Below are positions 21,579 to 34,439 of a DNA stretch of 64,000 bases, piece by piece. Both the position numbers and the translations under genes were made by a program. The notes beneath the pieces are model-generated. The model was not told the origin of the DNA and made no database searches. It was given only the letters and a program-made list of their open reading frames with translations. Source of the stretch: Eucommia ulmoides (lineage: Eukaryota > Streptophyta > Magnoliopsida > Garryales > Eucommiaceae). The stretch spans positions 18,291,901-18,355,900 of the forward strand of contig CM028326.1 in NCBI GenBank assembly GCA_016647705.1. The letters are read 5' to 3'. How positions within the stretch are numbered: the stretch's first letter is position 1; each line of letters starts with the position of its first letter.

Positions 21579-23963
21579 TCTATATTTTTAGACCCTTGGA
21601 TTATTTTAACCTAACTATAAAATGAAAAATAAAAAGTTAGGGTTAGAAGATTACATCTTGGCGTCTCGCCCCCCTTTAGCTCTCTCTAACTGTCAATTAC
21701 TCTCCCTCCCGCTCTCTGACTCATCTTCGCTGGCCGCTGCAACAACCGAACTCCCTCGTTTCTCTCATTATGAAAATCATGTTTATTCTCTCCCTCGCTC
21801 CCTCTGCCATTGCACCACCATCGGCACGCCATAGCCTTACCATTGCGTCGCCGTCGTTGTAGCCTTGCCATCGCTGAACATCGCCATAGCCAGTGTCGCT
21901 ACTATGTCGGCCACAACAACTTAGGTAACTCTGTCAAAGACCACCACGCTTGATTGAATCGTCAAGTCATTACCACACCCTATTCTCTTATTTCTTCTCC
22001 AAAACCCTAACCTCCCTCTGATTGAAATTGATTTTTGTTTCTGATTTGGGAAACATTAATTTCCAATCGGAGCTTGAGTTGGTTTCTGATTTGTGTCCAG
22101 ATCTTTATTTTCTTCTCTGTGATCCCTCCATTATCAAACTCTCCGTTTAATGAGCAAAAACGCTATTAACAAGAAGGTTTCAAGCTCAAGAGGCAGAGGC
22201 AAGAGAACAACAAGATAAACAGGGCATTTTCATAGGGAAAGAGAGAGATGAGAGAGAAAATGGCTGAGATTTACTATGTTCTTCAATCCATTTTCTCCGG
22301 ATTGCTCCACAAGGTAGTTGGATCCAATTCAACACTATTTTTTGTAGATTCGATTCAACCCATATCAACATTATCGATTTCGATCAATGGGTTAATCAGA
22401 TTGAACCCACATATATGTAATTATCAGTTAATAATTTGGTTGGATTTTGAGTGTGTGAATATGTGTGTGTGTGTGAAAACTCATTAGTTCTTCAAATAAT
22501 AATCTCCCTCGCCTTCTCTCTAATATCAGTCAATAATTTAGTTCAATTTTGTGTGTGTGTGTATGTGTGGAAACCTATTAGTTTGATTTTGTCTAAAGTC
22601 GATTCTTCAGATTATAATCTCCCTCTCAAATTTGCTGACCAAAAGAGAGATGATCGTGGGAGATACAATCGAGTAAAACCAATAAAATTTGGAACATAAA
22701 ATTGAAATCAGATAGGAAATGGCATTTTTTTTTTTTTTTGGGTTTTTGCTTTGATCCCATAAAAAATGGAATTGAAACAGATGGGTTTCGTTTTTTATCC
22801 TAGAAGTCATTCTAAAATTAGGGAAGTATTTGAATTGTTTGCTATATGATATGAACTTTGCTTTTTTAGTAAGTTTGGCACCTTGGGCAGTGAATTATGC
22901 CTAAAACTAGAATTGAGTTCATGTTTAAAATCATGAATTTTCACCAGATAAAGAAGAGGTTACTTTTTAATGGTGGGGTGGTTGGATTTGCCTTTGAAAC
23001 ATTATTTTCTCTGTCACTAACCCACTAGAAAGGGACAAAAAAATTGAGACTTTTTTTTTGTAAAAGCTTTGATCATTTTTTAGTTTATTAAGCTTTTGTC
23101 TATTTTTATTGTCGGTTTCTATTTCGATTTCTCGACTATTAAAGTTTTTCCTTTTTTTCTTATGCAGGAATTATTAAAACAACATTTGAATTATGCAGGT
23201 AGTAGCATTGATTGTTATTGCAATCTATCAATTTTATAAGGTAAATTGAAGAGATTAATAGATATTTTTTTGTTCAATTTTCAAATGATTCACCAAGTAA
23301 CGTTGTATTGTAATTATTGATATATTTTTTTTTTCTTCATATTAATCCTTTTTTTTTTTTTTAATATAATATATTGTTATTGAATTAAATATTTGTTTCA
23401 TGATTGTTGTCAGATAGAACATAATATTTTAGTTTTGCTAAAAAAAATTATTTGTGAAGATGATTAAGGGTTATTTCTTGAATTTAATTATCTCAATGGG
23501 GCGATAAAATTTGTAACTCTTAAGTTCTTTTTTTCTTTCTATGCAATTTTCAAGGTCTAAATTTGTTTATTTTGTATTTTTTTTTCTCATGTAGATGAAG
23601 CAGAAAAAAGAATTTATTTGAAGTTGTAGGTATATAAAGAGTGTATTGATTGGGAATCAATAATATTGGTGAAATTATGTTTTTTAAATTATTTATAGCA
23701 TAATTTATTTATTACTACCCTATAACATGTGTCATGCCTCTTTATTTCGTATTAGTACAAGTATTAGCCTTAATTGTGAGTTATTATAAATGTTTAATTG
23801 TTAGTTATTATAGATATTCAAATGAAATAGTTCTAGAATTTAGTATAAATACCTTACCCCAAGAAAATGTTGTATAAATAGAGATCATGTCTAAAAAAAT
23901 CAAAAGCTATTATTTCTTTTGTTTGTTTTGTACTCGTGTCTTCAGGCACGGGTTATACACTAG
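21579..23963 (+). mobile_element. Helitron 1, non-autonomous
   Basis: Begins TCTATATTTTTAG after an A (21578) and ends CACTAG before a T (23964), the A/T insertion rule of Helitrons. A hairpin lies 10 bases before the end (CGTGTC-TTCA-GGCACG, 23935-23950; 6-bp stem with one wobble pair). The last 200 bases match, reversed, the end of Helitron 2 at 51.0 kb. No Rep/helicase is present. Exon-like CT-rich sequence sits near the 5' end (21660-22010), but I cannot identify a captured gene. Confidence 0.75.
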
Positions 23964-24602
23964 TATATATATATTTTAGGAGTTTTGAAAAAAAAATGGC
24001 CAAAATGACATTTTTGTAAATTTTGTCGCTATTGAAGGGTAATCTAGGAAGACGAAACATGATGGTACTTTTGGAATGAACTCAAAAAACATGGTCCTTA
24101 TAAAGTTATTTTTGAACAAATGGGACCTCTCAAAATTTTTCCTATTTTAGTATAACCACGAATGTCCTCTACTCACACAGAGTGAAAGATTATTTCGTTA
24201 GTGGTGCGTGATTGACTCTCCTACCAAGTACTTTTCCGTAGGCTTAAACTTTTAATCTTGCAGCAGTCCTTTAACAGTTTTAACGCAAGTGTGTCTTGTC
24301 ATTTAAGCTAATCTTAATGGTGTTCACTATTATATTAAAAAGGTTATCATACAGTAATTAATTAGCCGTTACCAAAACAATAAATAAAAAATACAGTAGT
24401 TAATTAACTGAGTGAATTCAATATCTAATTATTTGTACTGAAGTGTGAATCAAGAAGAGGCGGCTGAAGAGAAGCGACAAGGCAAACCCGTTTGCACTCT
24501 AATTTGACAATGACTTGCGTTTTTGTTTGTGCTCCGTACGTATGTTGGTGATCATATCCTGTCTACTCAGAGTTGAACTGGAGAGAGACAAGTTGTTGCT
24601 TT
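23964..24602. other. Non-coding stretch, nothing recognised
   Basis: A short (AT)n run then mixed AT-rich DNA up to the hAT-like element. No gene supported. Confidence 0.5.
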
Positions 24603-24610
24603 AGGCCGCC

Positions 24611-24759
24611 TAGGCCTCTCCAAAAAGCCTGAAGCCTGTCGGGCTTCCAGTTGGGCTCGGGCTTTGAATATTTTATAGAAATCCAGCCCGAAGTCCGAGC
24701 CCAAAACTCGATTTTCGGGCTACCCAAGACCAGAGCCTGAAGCCTGACTTCAAAGCTCG

Positions 24760-24820
<61 letters not shown>

Positions 24821-25587
24821 AAGATAGTTCTCCAGATGAAGGCGGTGATTTAAAATCGTTGAAAGTTTTAATTTATTTTAATTTAATTTATTTTGAGTTG
24901 CTAGCAGTGAAAATAATTGTCAAATGTATAGGTGCCAACCTAATTGGGATGCATACATTTTATAGTGATGCATTTGCTTACAAATATTTACTATTCAATA
25001 CAGTGATGTAATTATTTTACTATTAATAAAAATATCACTATTCAATTCTTAATTTCTTTTTGTTGAGTTTGAAATTTGGAATAAAACATCTATTTTTTTT
25101 TTTTAAATTATAAATAAATTTAATAAAGTCAAAAAATTAAAGTTAAAAAAATATAACCTTAAAGTTAAAATAAATTTAATTAAAGACAAATATCTATGAA
25201 AAATGTTAACTAATGTTTAAAAACTCAATTATTTTGACAATTGAACATTACAATTAACTCTTTTCATTGGATATTTATTCATATCCAAGGATTGTAGCAT
25301 AGTGGTTATTAACATTGTCTAGTGTTCAAATCTCCCAACTCTTTAATCAACCATTTAAAAATTAGTTTTAACCATTTTTGAAAAAAAAAAAAAAAAAAAA
25401 AGCCCGAGCTCAAAGCCCGTAGACTCGAAATGTGTGGGCCTATTGGACGAGCTTGGATTTCTTCATTTCATGCCCGGGCCGGCTATGCTCGTTGACTGGT
25501 CAAAGCCTGCTGGGCCCCGCCCTGGCCCAGTTGGGCTTTATGATTTTCGGGCCGGTCAGGCCCGGCTCGGCCCATTGCCGACCCCTA
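24611..25587. mobile_element. hAT-like non-autonomous element
   Basis: Flanked by AGGCCGCC on both sides (24603-24610, 25588-25595), a perfect 8-bp duplication as made by hAT transposases. The ends are TAGGCCTCTCC and, read inward from the right, TAGGGGTCGGCAATGGG, related but not identical. The arms are rich in GGGCTTCGGGC-type words, and the centre has a long (AT)n tract (24764-24818) and AT-rich DNA. No transposase. Confidence 0.8.
24764..24818. repeat. (AT)n microsatellite
   Basis: An uninterrupted AT dinucleotide run of about 54 bases inside the hAT-like element. Confidence 0.95.
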
Positions 25588-25626
25588 AGGCCGCCCTTTA
25601 CAGCTTAAGTAGGTGACGACGGAGTT

Positions 25627-27122
25627 TTTACATATTTGGGTCTTAAAAGTTATAAAATAAGCATTATACGACTCTTTTAATCTTGAATACTAAAATGGGC
25701 CTGATCAACTTTTTTATGGCCAGGTTCAAAGTTTGTAATTTTTATTTTCATTTTTTTGTCTTTAAACCCGGTCGTCTCATGGCCAATATTAAAAAATTTG
25801 GAAACCGACGGTTTGATGGCTGGTTTCCCAATATAACACCCCCTATCATTAAGGGGAGAAGACCATGCATGGCACCTGTCCACGTGGATAGGCGCCCATT
25901 CAAATGGGGGAAGTTTTTCTCTCATTTGAGCTTCTATTTTTTTTTTTTTTTGTATTTTTTTTTTATATTCTTTAATTTTTATCACCATTATTCTAAAATA
26001 ATTATAAAGAAATAAAAATTAAATTATTTAAAATTCAAAAATATTTTTTCTCAATTTTATGAATTTATAAAAATATCTAATTTGTTTGGGTCAAAATAAA
26101 GTAAATTTTTAAAGATTTATTTTAATTTGATCAATTTAATCCAAAAATAATTTTTATGAATTTTTTTATTTAGATCTCTTTTATTAACATTTTTATTTTG
26201 ACATCGAAATTTTTTTTTTTTTTAAATCACCGTCCAAAAAGATTGAAAATATTATAAATTTATAATTTCATTTTTATTTTGATCCCCTTTTAGACGACGA
26301 TTTAAAAAAAAAAAACAACGATGTCAAAATAAAAAAGTTAATAAAAGAAGTCAAAATAAAAAAAGTTTATAAATTTTATAATTTTTTTTGGATGACGATT
26401 CAAAAACAAAATTATAAATTTATAAAATTTTCAAACTTTTTGGACGACGATTTAAAAAAAATAAAAATATTTTCAATGTTAAAATAAAATGTTAATAAAA
26501 AAGATCAAAATAAAAAAGTTCAAAAAAATTATTTTTGGATTAAATTGATCAAATTAAGATAAATCTTTAAAAATTTACCCTGTTTTATTTGGTCAATTCT
26601 AATCTCTAAAGGTGAATCAAGTGAAATTAAAATTTTTGAAAAGTTTTATTTTGACCCAAACAAATTAGGTATTTTAAGAAATTAATGAAATTGAGAAAAA
26701 AAAAAATTTGAATTTTAAATAATTCAATTTTTATTTCTTTATAATTATTTTAGAAGAATGGTGATAATAATTAAAGAATATAACAAACAATACAGATAAA
26801 AGAAAAAAAAAAAAAAATTAAAAATTGCTCAAATGGGGGAAAAACTTCCCCCATTTGAGTGGGCACCTATCCATGTGGACTGGTGCCATGCAAGGCCTTC
26901 CCCCCTTATGTGTTGTGTTTGGAAACCGGCCATTAAACGGACGGTTTCCAATTTTTTTTTAATATTGGCCGTGAAACGGCTGGATTTAAAGAAAAAAAAT
27001 AAATAAAAAATTATAAACTTTGAATCCGGCCGTAGAAAGGCCGTTTAGATGCATTTTGGTATTTCAGCTGAAAAGTGCCCTATAATGGTTATTTTGTAAC
27101 TTTTAAGACCGAAATATGTAAA
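25627..27122. mobile_element. 1.5-kb foldback (long inverted repeat) element
   Basis: The left arm (25627 to about 26350) reappears inverted in the right arm (about 26400 to 27122). Examples are TTTACATATTTGGGTCTTAA at the left against ATGTAAA preceded by AAGACCGAAATA at the right, and CAAATGGGGGAAGTTTTTC against GGGAAAAACTTCCCCCATTT. Central pieces with GGACGACGATTTAAAAAA also pair. Arms of about 700 bases with little spacer fit a foldback or Mutator-like MITE. No clear target duplication and no transposase. Frames on both strands are mirror images. Confidence 0.8.
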
Positions 27123-27231
27123 GAATTCGAACACTACGCCTCCTACCATGAAGACATTTTAGGTAATTGTTAGACTACAAAGCTTAGGTTTTGGAGGCCT
27201 AATTAATATAACATGATGCTTGAAGTTTTAG

Positions 27232-27591
27232 GTACGTTCCGTTGGAAAGATGAAAGAAAAAAGGAAATAAAAAATGAAAATAATATTTTTATCCATAATA
27301 AAAAGAAAATTATTTTTCTTAATATTTTTTGATTAGGTATGAAAAATGAATAGATAAAAAATAATTTAGTATTTTATCTCATATATTACAAAAATATATT
27401 AAAAAAATTCTATTATCAATGATATAATTGTAATTTTACTCATTCTCCCTTACTTTCTTTCATTTTCTTTCCAAATTTGAGTGGAAAAAAACAAAAACAA
27501 AATTGCTTTGAAAATTGCTTCCAAACAATTTTTTTTTTCCCTTCCTATTTTAATTTTCATTTTCATCTTTTTTCCACCCAACCAAACTCAC
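27232..27591. mobile_element. MITE-like element
   Basis: The left end GGTACGTTCCGTTGGAAAG and the right end read inward, GGTGAGTTTGGTTGGGTGG, form imperfect inverted repeats. A TTA lies to the left and a TTC to the right. The inside is AT-rich. Family uncertain, PIF/Harbinger or similar. Confidence 0.5.
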
Positions 27592-28029
27592 CTTCATTGA
27601 TTGCTCTAATCTCCCCTGCAAAACTGCTACAGTGCTCAATGGCTTCATAGTATCCAACCTGCCAGTCTCCGATATGGTTTCTCAACAGGCCTCCATATCC
27701 TCTTGGTCCTGGGTTCCCCGAGTTCATCTATCAGTGTTCAATTTGAAAAATCTTGAAACATTAAAGTCACAATTAGTTCTAATCAAACCATCAATTTCCT
27801 GGGAATTTAGGTTTTGATAGTAAGCCTCCAACATATCTCCGTTGAGCTGAGATATATTTTTGCACACTAGAAATGGATTTTGGGATTTTCCTTCTATAGA
27901 TTCCTTATTACTATCTTTGCAAATTTCCCAAAGAGTCGCTAAATAAAATTTATGTGTAATAGAGAAAAATATTTTTTAAATGATTTCCTTAAGATCATTT
28001 TAAATTTATTGTCATTTTTAATTTTGAGA
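27592..28029. other. Non-coding stretch, nothing recognised
   Basis: Ordinary AT-rich DNA. A 61-codon frame at 27632 has no recognisable motif and is not called. Confidence 0.45.
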
Positions 28030-29390
28030 TTTTTATTATAGGGACCCTAAGAGATGTACAACTCATAAAATGAACCCCTCAACTAGTTGAATAAATTTTT
28101 TAGACCTTAGAAAATAGTCCCTAACATTTGTCCCATATTGATATTGTATTTACAAACCACTGCCATTGAATTCTATGCACGGTCATTATTTATGGAAAAG
28201 GTACAATTTCCAAAAATATCAAACCCAATCACAAAGAAAAGGTTGTTGTGATTGAATTCTAGGCTTAAAAAGTGAACAAAAAACATCAAATTAATATTCA
28301 TAAAATCCTCTTCCTAATGAGATAATTTTCAAATTTTTTGGATAAGAAATGAAAAATAATGAATGTTCATATCAATGTCAAACCGATCATTGCAAAAATA
28401 CGTTCAGTATTTATGGATATTCACTAAACCTAATACACAAAAAATCAAATGAAAAACACACTTCGTATGAACATTCAAAATATGAACAGAATTGGGGAAA
28501 ATAATAAAAATCAAACCAAAACTCCCAAAAAAAAACGATCTGAAAAAATCAATATGAACAAAATCAAACAAAAGGGGATGTTCACAAATGAAAAATCAAA
28601 ACAAATCTAGCTCTTATACGAACATTCACTAAACTCCCCCCCCCCCAGTACATTGAAAACACACTTCGTATAAAATATTCACCAAAAACATTCACTAAAC
28701 CAAACCTAATAAAACACTTCGTATGAACATTCACTAAAATCAAAACCTGAATAAGATCAATGAAAAACGATCGGTGTGGACAATTTTTCCACCAATACAT
28801 GTAAACATTCATAAAAGCACAAAAATGGAAACACAAATCAATAAACACACAATTGGTATGAACATTTTACATTCCATACCGAGACAATCAGTTTGAATGT
28901 TCACTGAACTTCAACGATATATTCACTCAACCCCATTGATTCATAGAGAAAATTCGCCCAAAAAATAAATCACAATGAACAGAAACCCCTAAATTCCCCA
29001 AAAAATCAGAAATCGCATGAACATCACACTTGGGAAGTTTCACCTCTCTTTGAATAGTCTCGACGTTCGTTGAAATCAGTGTCTCGTCGTTCGTCGAAAT
29101 CGGCGGCATTGACGAGAAAGGAAGAGAACGATGAAGGTAACGAGCACGGTAGCCAAACCTGAAGGAGACCAATGGCGGCGATGCGTCGTCGTCGGACGAA
29201 CATGGTATAGAGACAAAGGACAACGACTTAACAAAGGCCAAATTCCTCAAAATGAATGTGGAATTAGGGTTTTACTCACCCATATATATAAGGGGTAAAC
29301 ATGTCCATTCTTGTTCATAAAAGGGTTAAAAAATAACTACGTTTTATTAGAGGTTTAAATAATAACCTCATTTCCGTAATGGTTTGTTGA
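28030..29390. repeat. Dispersed repeat A (TGAACATTCAC-rich)
   Basis: Starts with AGGGACCCTAAGAG...AGAAAATAGTCCCTAAC text. It holds many copies of TATGAACATTCACTAAA (28430-28950) and ends in a GC-richer segment with GTCGTTCGTCGAAATC and CGATGCGTCGTCGTC words. The related block at 30297-31200 carries the same words in reverse orientation. A 107-codon minus-strand frame (28927-29250) lies in the simple part and is not supported as a gene. Confidence 0.45.
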
Positions 29391-29554
29391 GGAGAGAGAA
29401 TATGAAATTTGATCTAAAGAATAAAAAATCCTTTAATTTTACACAAAAATTATATAAAATATTTTAATATTTTTTAATTTTATGATATTATGCTTATTAA
29501 AAAATGTGTCAAAGTAATACAATCAATAGAGTTTAAACCTCTGAGATGTCTCTC

Positions 29555-30240
29555 TATCATTTCGACAAATACTAGTGACACCCCTGTCGTTTTCATAATA
29601 CATGAGATACCTTTCTATTTTCAATTTGGTTACACAAGACATCTTCCATCATATTTTATTGACAAAAATACCTTTAAAATATATATATAAATTATTTTTT
29701 ATTTTCTGCTCCCTCTCTCTCTCTATCTTATTTTATATTTTGCATTTTTATCGAAAGTAATAAACTAGAAACCAAAAAAAAAAAAAAAAAACCACAAAAA
29801 AAAAAAAAAAAAAGAAAATTTGAAAAAAAAAAAAAATTAATTTAAAAAATAAAACTAAACAATAAATGAAAAAAAAAAATCTGTTTTTATTTTTAAATTT
29901 AAAGTTATTTCTTTTATTTATGTTTTTTCTTTTCTACTTTTTTACCTTTTGATTTTTTTATTTTCTATGAACAACATATATATAAAAAATAAAAACAAAA
30001 CAAATAAAATAGAAAATACTGAAAAGAAAAAAAGTAGGAAATTAAAAAATAGAAAAGAGAGAGAGAGAGAGTAGACTATAGAAAACAAAACACAAAAAAT
30101 AAAAGATTTTTTTTTTTTTTTTTGTTTGTTAGAAAGGTATTTTTATCAATAAAATATTATAACTAATGTCTCAGGTATTATGAAAATGATAGAAGATAAC
30201 TTTGTTATTAGTCAAAATGACAGCGAATATCTACATAAAT
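29555..30240. mobile_element. Imperfect foldback repeat
   Basis: The left part (GTTTTCATAATACATGAGA, then ATTTTATTGACAAAAATACC and a CT run) reappears inverted at the right (GAGAGAGAGAG, GGTATTTTTATCAATAAAAT, CTCAGGTATTATGAAAATG). The centre is A/T homopolymer-rich. Probably a MITE; ends not defined. Confidence 0.45.
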
Positions 30241-30296
30241 TTTCTAAAAGTTACATGTGTAATAGAGAAGGAGATTATTGTTTAAAAAAATTATTA

Positions 30297-30951
30297 AGGG
30301 AATTTTATTATTTAGTCCTTGAAAGATATAGAAACCATGAACTAAATCTCCAAATACTTTAATTAAGTTTTTGGTCCCCAAAGATTTTTTAGAAAATAGT
30401 CCCCATTCTTTGACCATTGTTTTTCCCTAATTTACATAAAATACCATTCTATAAAATATAACAATACATTCATGTTTTTTGATGTGTATATGTGAATATT
30501 CATGCTTATATGTTTTGCATGAATTTTCGCGTATTATTTGTGTGTAGATGTGAATGTTCACATATTTGTCCTCGTGATATTCGTCCACTTTATAACTTAA
30601 AATTGAGAATGGAGATTTGTGAACATTCCTGTTGTTCAAGTAAGTAAACATTCTCGAATTTTTGAAATTTCTTGTTAACATATCATTTGTATGAATGTTT
30701 GCGTAATATTCTAGAGGCACGACCAAAAAAAAAATCAAATACATTGATTTTTTTTTTTTGATTTGCATGAATGTTCGAACAGGAACACGAACACGAACGA
30801 CGACGATGGTGAATGTGAACACAAACCGCAATGGTGGTGAACACGAACACAACGACGGTAGCAAAAATTCTAGATCTAGAAATTCCAATTCTAGAATTTT
30901 CCAGATATGATATACGTGTATGCGTGCGTGTGTGTTTGGAGAGAGAGAGAA

Positions 30952-30984
<33 letters not shown>

Positions 30985-31200
30985 ACACAAACACAATGAT
31001 AGTGACAAACACGAACATGACGACAGTGGTGAGGACAAACACGAACGGCTACATGATTCGCTTGGCTTCAACTTCGGCGATGACGACGACAGACTAGATC
31101 TAAAAAATTCTGAATCTAAAAAAACAGAGAGAGAAAGAGAGAGGTCGGTTGGAGAATGTTAGGATTTTGTTCATTATATACCCAATGACATATTTGTCCA
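30297..31200. repeat. Dispersed repeat B (related to repeat A, inverted)
   Basis: Opens with a TTTAGTCCTTGAAAG...AGAAAATAGTCCCC stretch like the start of repeat A. It has GAATGTTCACA-type words, GAACACGAACGACGACGATG and a (GA)n tract (30940-30983). Frames on both strands (for example 30427-31071) are compositional. Confidence 0.45.
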
Positions 31201-31264
31201 TCTATTATTCTATTTTCAACTGCCGAGGATTAAAAAATATTGGGTGGCCTTGGGCTTCTCTCAA

Positions 31265-31586
31265 CCTCAAAAGTTAGCTTATGAAGTAAGATTTTCTCTC
31301 ACACTTATAACTTGACCACCAACCCCTTCCACAACTAGTGTAGGATAAACTCAACAATCTCCCCATCACACGTGGGGCCTTTGATCAGCTAACCCTCAAC
31401 CGGTCTCTCTCTTTGTGATTATTGGGTTAGAGTTATTGTAATCTGGGCTTTGATACTAGTATAGAGTGGTCTTGGGCCTTTCTCAACACTAAAAACTACC
31501 TTATGAAGTAAGATTTTCTCTCACACTTATAACTTGACCACCAGTCTTTTCTACATCCGATGTAGGATAAACCCAACAAAAAAATA
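31265..31586 (-). mobile_element. TRIM-like miniature LTR element
   Basis: Two direct repeats (31273-31351 and 31500-31585) share TTATGAAGTAAGATTTTCTC, ACTTATAACTTGACCACCA and GTAGGATAAAC(T/C)CAACA. Between them, on the minus strand, ACTAGTATCAAAGC resembles a tRNA-Met primer site and GTGATGGGGAGATTG resembles a polypurine tract next to an LTR start. Non-coding, about 320 bases, two diverged LTRs. Same broad type as the TRIM at 17.1-17.4 kb. Confidence 0.65.
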
Positions 31587-31719
31587 AATTACTTGTATGG
31601 ATTGGACTTACAAACAATCTAAGTGTTTGCTTGTTTTAATTTCTACATTAACTCTTAAATAAGGGTTAAACAATAAGTACCTAATTTATTAATAAACATG
31701 TAAATCAATTTGAAAAATA

Positions 31720-31759
<40 letters not shown>

Positions 31760-32217
31760 TGGGAATCACTTTTCATCTCATCTTTGGTTTTTGTATTTTT
31801 AAAATTTCAATTTCCCTTCCTTCTTTTTGGTATGACAAAAACGAAGAACAAGAAATTTTAAAAGAATCCCCCATCTTTGAGACAAGTTCCATTTTTTTTT
31901 TCTAACACTAACAATAACCATTTGTAATTTCAAAATTGTGATTTTTAAAATTTCATCATTTACAAATTCCTTATTTGGATAACTATATTAGATGGAGAAT
32001 TCGATTATATAATTTAATAATTTCATTGTTTGGATACACAAGTATTAGCACGCAGAATCTTCAAATCCATTAAATTTTAATCACAAAAAATATGAAAATA
32101 TAATTAATAATATAATTTTTATTTTAGTCGTTTAATATTGTAATTTGAAAAATATAATTTTTATACCTATTTTAATAATATAATTTTAGTAATATCATTT
32201 TAATTAGGGAAAATGAC
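31587..32217. other. AT-rich stretch with poly-A tract
   Basis: A poly-A run of about 38 bases (31719-31757); otherwise nothing recognised. Confidence 0.6.
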
Positions 32218-32896
32218 CGAATAGTCTTATTAGGAACATGAATCTACCAAATTATCCCACAACTTTGTAATTGAACCAAATAATCCTCAATTTTCGAAAT
32301 TGTGCTACCGGATAGTCCTAAATTCAAATCCGAAATTAGATATGGATGATATTTCCCTTCCGCAATTCACTCATAGGATTAGGATCAATAACCAAATTAA
32401 AATTAAACCACATTTATAATCTTATCATATCAATAATTTTTTTTATATATCGTTTGCTTGATTTGATTACAAATTTATGATCAAGTAGTTATTGGTTTCA
32501 AAATGTATTTCTATATATTTTGCTATATGATTTATCATCGTGTTGAATTCAACACGATGATGAATTTTGTGTTGAATGTAACATGAACGTAAAATTTGCG
32601 TTGAATGTAACATTAATGAGAATTTTTAATTGAAAAATGATGAATGTGATATCATTTTGAAGATATTATTTAAACGGATCTGAATATATAATTAGATCAT
32701 GAAACAAATATCGTGTTGAATTCAACACGATATGAAAACTATGAAGATCTGAAGTAACATGTTCAATGTTGCATGAATGTGACAACTGAAAATTTTGGAA
32801 GTACCATGCTGAACGTAATATAAATCTAACATTTTGATTAAAAAAATGACAAACGTGACATCATCTTGAAGATCTTATTTATACGAATATCAATAT

Positions 32897-33692
32897 TGAT
32901 GAGGATATTTTTGGGCACCTCTGAGTCAGGACTTAGGACCCAATCACGTGTCAACCCTCGCAATGACAGGGACGCATTCTAGAGTCCAGAATGCCACACT
33001 AGAGCATACTCGACTACGCCTTCTCCTTGGAATCTCATTTTCACCTAGGGAGGAGCGAGGAGCCCCGCAGGGACGTGCCGCTCTGAGTTCTGCGCCGTTC
33101 CATCGGCGATCAGTTTTAGGGACTCAACTGTTTACCTCGACTGACTCCCCTTTTCATCTTGTTTCTGTTTTAGGACTCCACGGATCTCCGCTCTCCTCCA
33201 CCAGCTCATTGCCGTAGGCCTAACAAAGGCCCACGGGCTTCGCCAAATGGGCCCAAAAGCCCAAGCCCAACGATTATCTCCTAAACGCCCTGAATTATCG
33301 GCTAAACACCGGGTTTCAACTAATTAATCGTGTTTAGGCCGGACTAATCATCTCCAACACCTATATATATCGGGGGCTATGTAAACCCGAGGTACGCTTT
33401 AATGACTTACATTAGGTACGAGTTCATTTGTTTCCTTGCTATATTCTGTACCTTTTTTCTCTGAGCACTGATTACTACGTTGGAGGGGCTTCACCGGGAT
33501 AAACCCCGGTCTGAGCCTTCTGTAGGTACACTCCCTGAGGAACAAGACTCTGGACATAACAGGTCAGTCCTCCCAGGACCCAGCATAGCTCGCTCGAGGA
33601 CTTTTCAATCGATGACTCCACCTCAGCAAGATGACCCGTTTGTCATCCAACTGGACCATACTCGAGGTATGTACCAGTTTTATGCACCAACA
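32897..33692 (+). repeat. Gypsy LARD-like element, left LTR
   Basis: The LTR has a promoter-like CTATATATATCGGGGG (33362-33377) about 100 bases before GAGCACTGATTAC and the GC-rich R/U5 region. Ends at CACCAACA, directly before the primer site. Confidence 0.93.
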
Positions 33693-33814
33693 GTTTGGCG
33701 CCATCTGTGGGAACTAAGCAAAAGGCCTTCCCTTGGTCACTGCTCTTTGCTCAGCTGAGCTTGAGTAATCACAAGGTCCAGTTAGAAAGATACAAAATTG
33801 AAGAATGAGAAGAC

Positions 33815-33997
33815 ATGTCGAAAAATCCAAACGCATACCCACAAGCTCCCACCAACAAGGATAATTGCCCCCTCAATGGTCAGGCAGGACCATTCACTCT
33901 GCCACCTGGAACTGCGGGACAAACCTCAGGAGCTGCGGACGCATCTCGGGTTGATCTCCTTAAACGCCAAATGCAAGAGTTCAAGTCGAATGTATAA
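33815..33997 (+). pseudogene. Gag-like start in the LARD-like element (doubtful)
   Basis: A 60-codon stretch beginning MSKNPNAYPQAPTNKD lies about 120 bases after the primer site, where a Gypsy gag would start, and has the polar composition of one (ASRVDLLKRQMQEF). It is too short to assign and may be only a remnant of gag. Confidence 0.35.
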
Positions 33998-34439
33998 CTC
34001 CTCCTCGCGTGCCTACTGCTGACCCCCATCCAGGGAGAACCGTCTCTCTAGATTGCAGGGCCCAATGAGTGACCCCAAGATCACGATGCTCGTGTGGAAT
34101 CTTCAAATGGGCTTGTGCCCGAGGGCCGCCCTCCACCTTTCGATATTGGGGCTACCGGACTAGAGAGCCCCCCCAACCACGTTAAGACCTCGTTCTCCAT
34201 GAAGACATGGTGCCAGAGACTGACCAAGGCTACCCTTGGGCTTAGCTTCTCAGCCACATAGTAAGATCCGACCTGAGGGCCCATCGTGGACAGGGCCAGG
34301 CGCCTACCCGCCACCCTCTCACCTCTACGGCATTTGAGCAGTGGCCAACTGTGAGCATGCAACTCAAAGACGGAGATGAATAGCCTTCCATCCTACTAGA
34401 GATGGAGACGAGCGCCTTCTAGCTTGTCTCTAGCAACGA

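Noticed and set aside
25677-26015. 103- and 110-codon frames on both strands
   Set aside because: They are mirror frames over one arm of the foldback and have no family motif.
30427-31071. 214-codon minus-strand frame
   Set aside because: Driven by CTCTCT and CGAACACG repeats, with no conserved motif.
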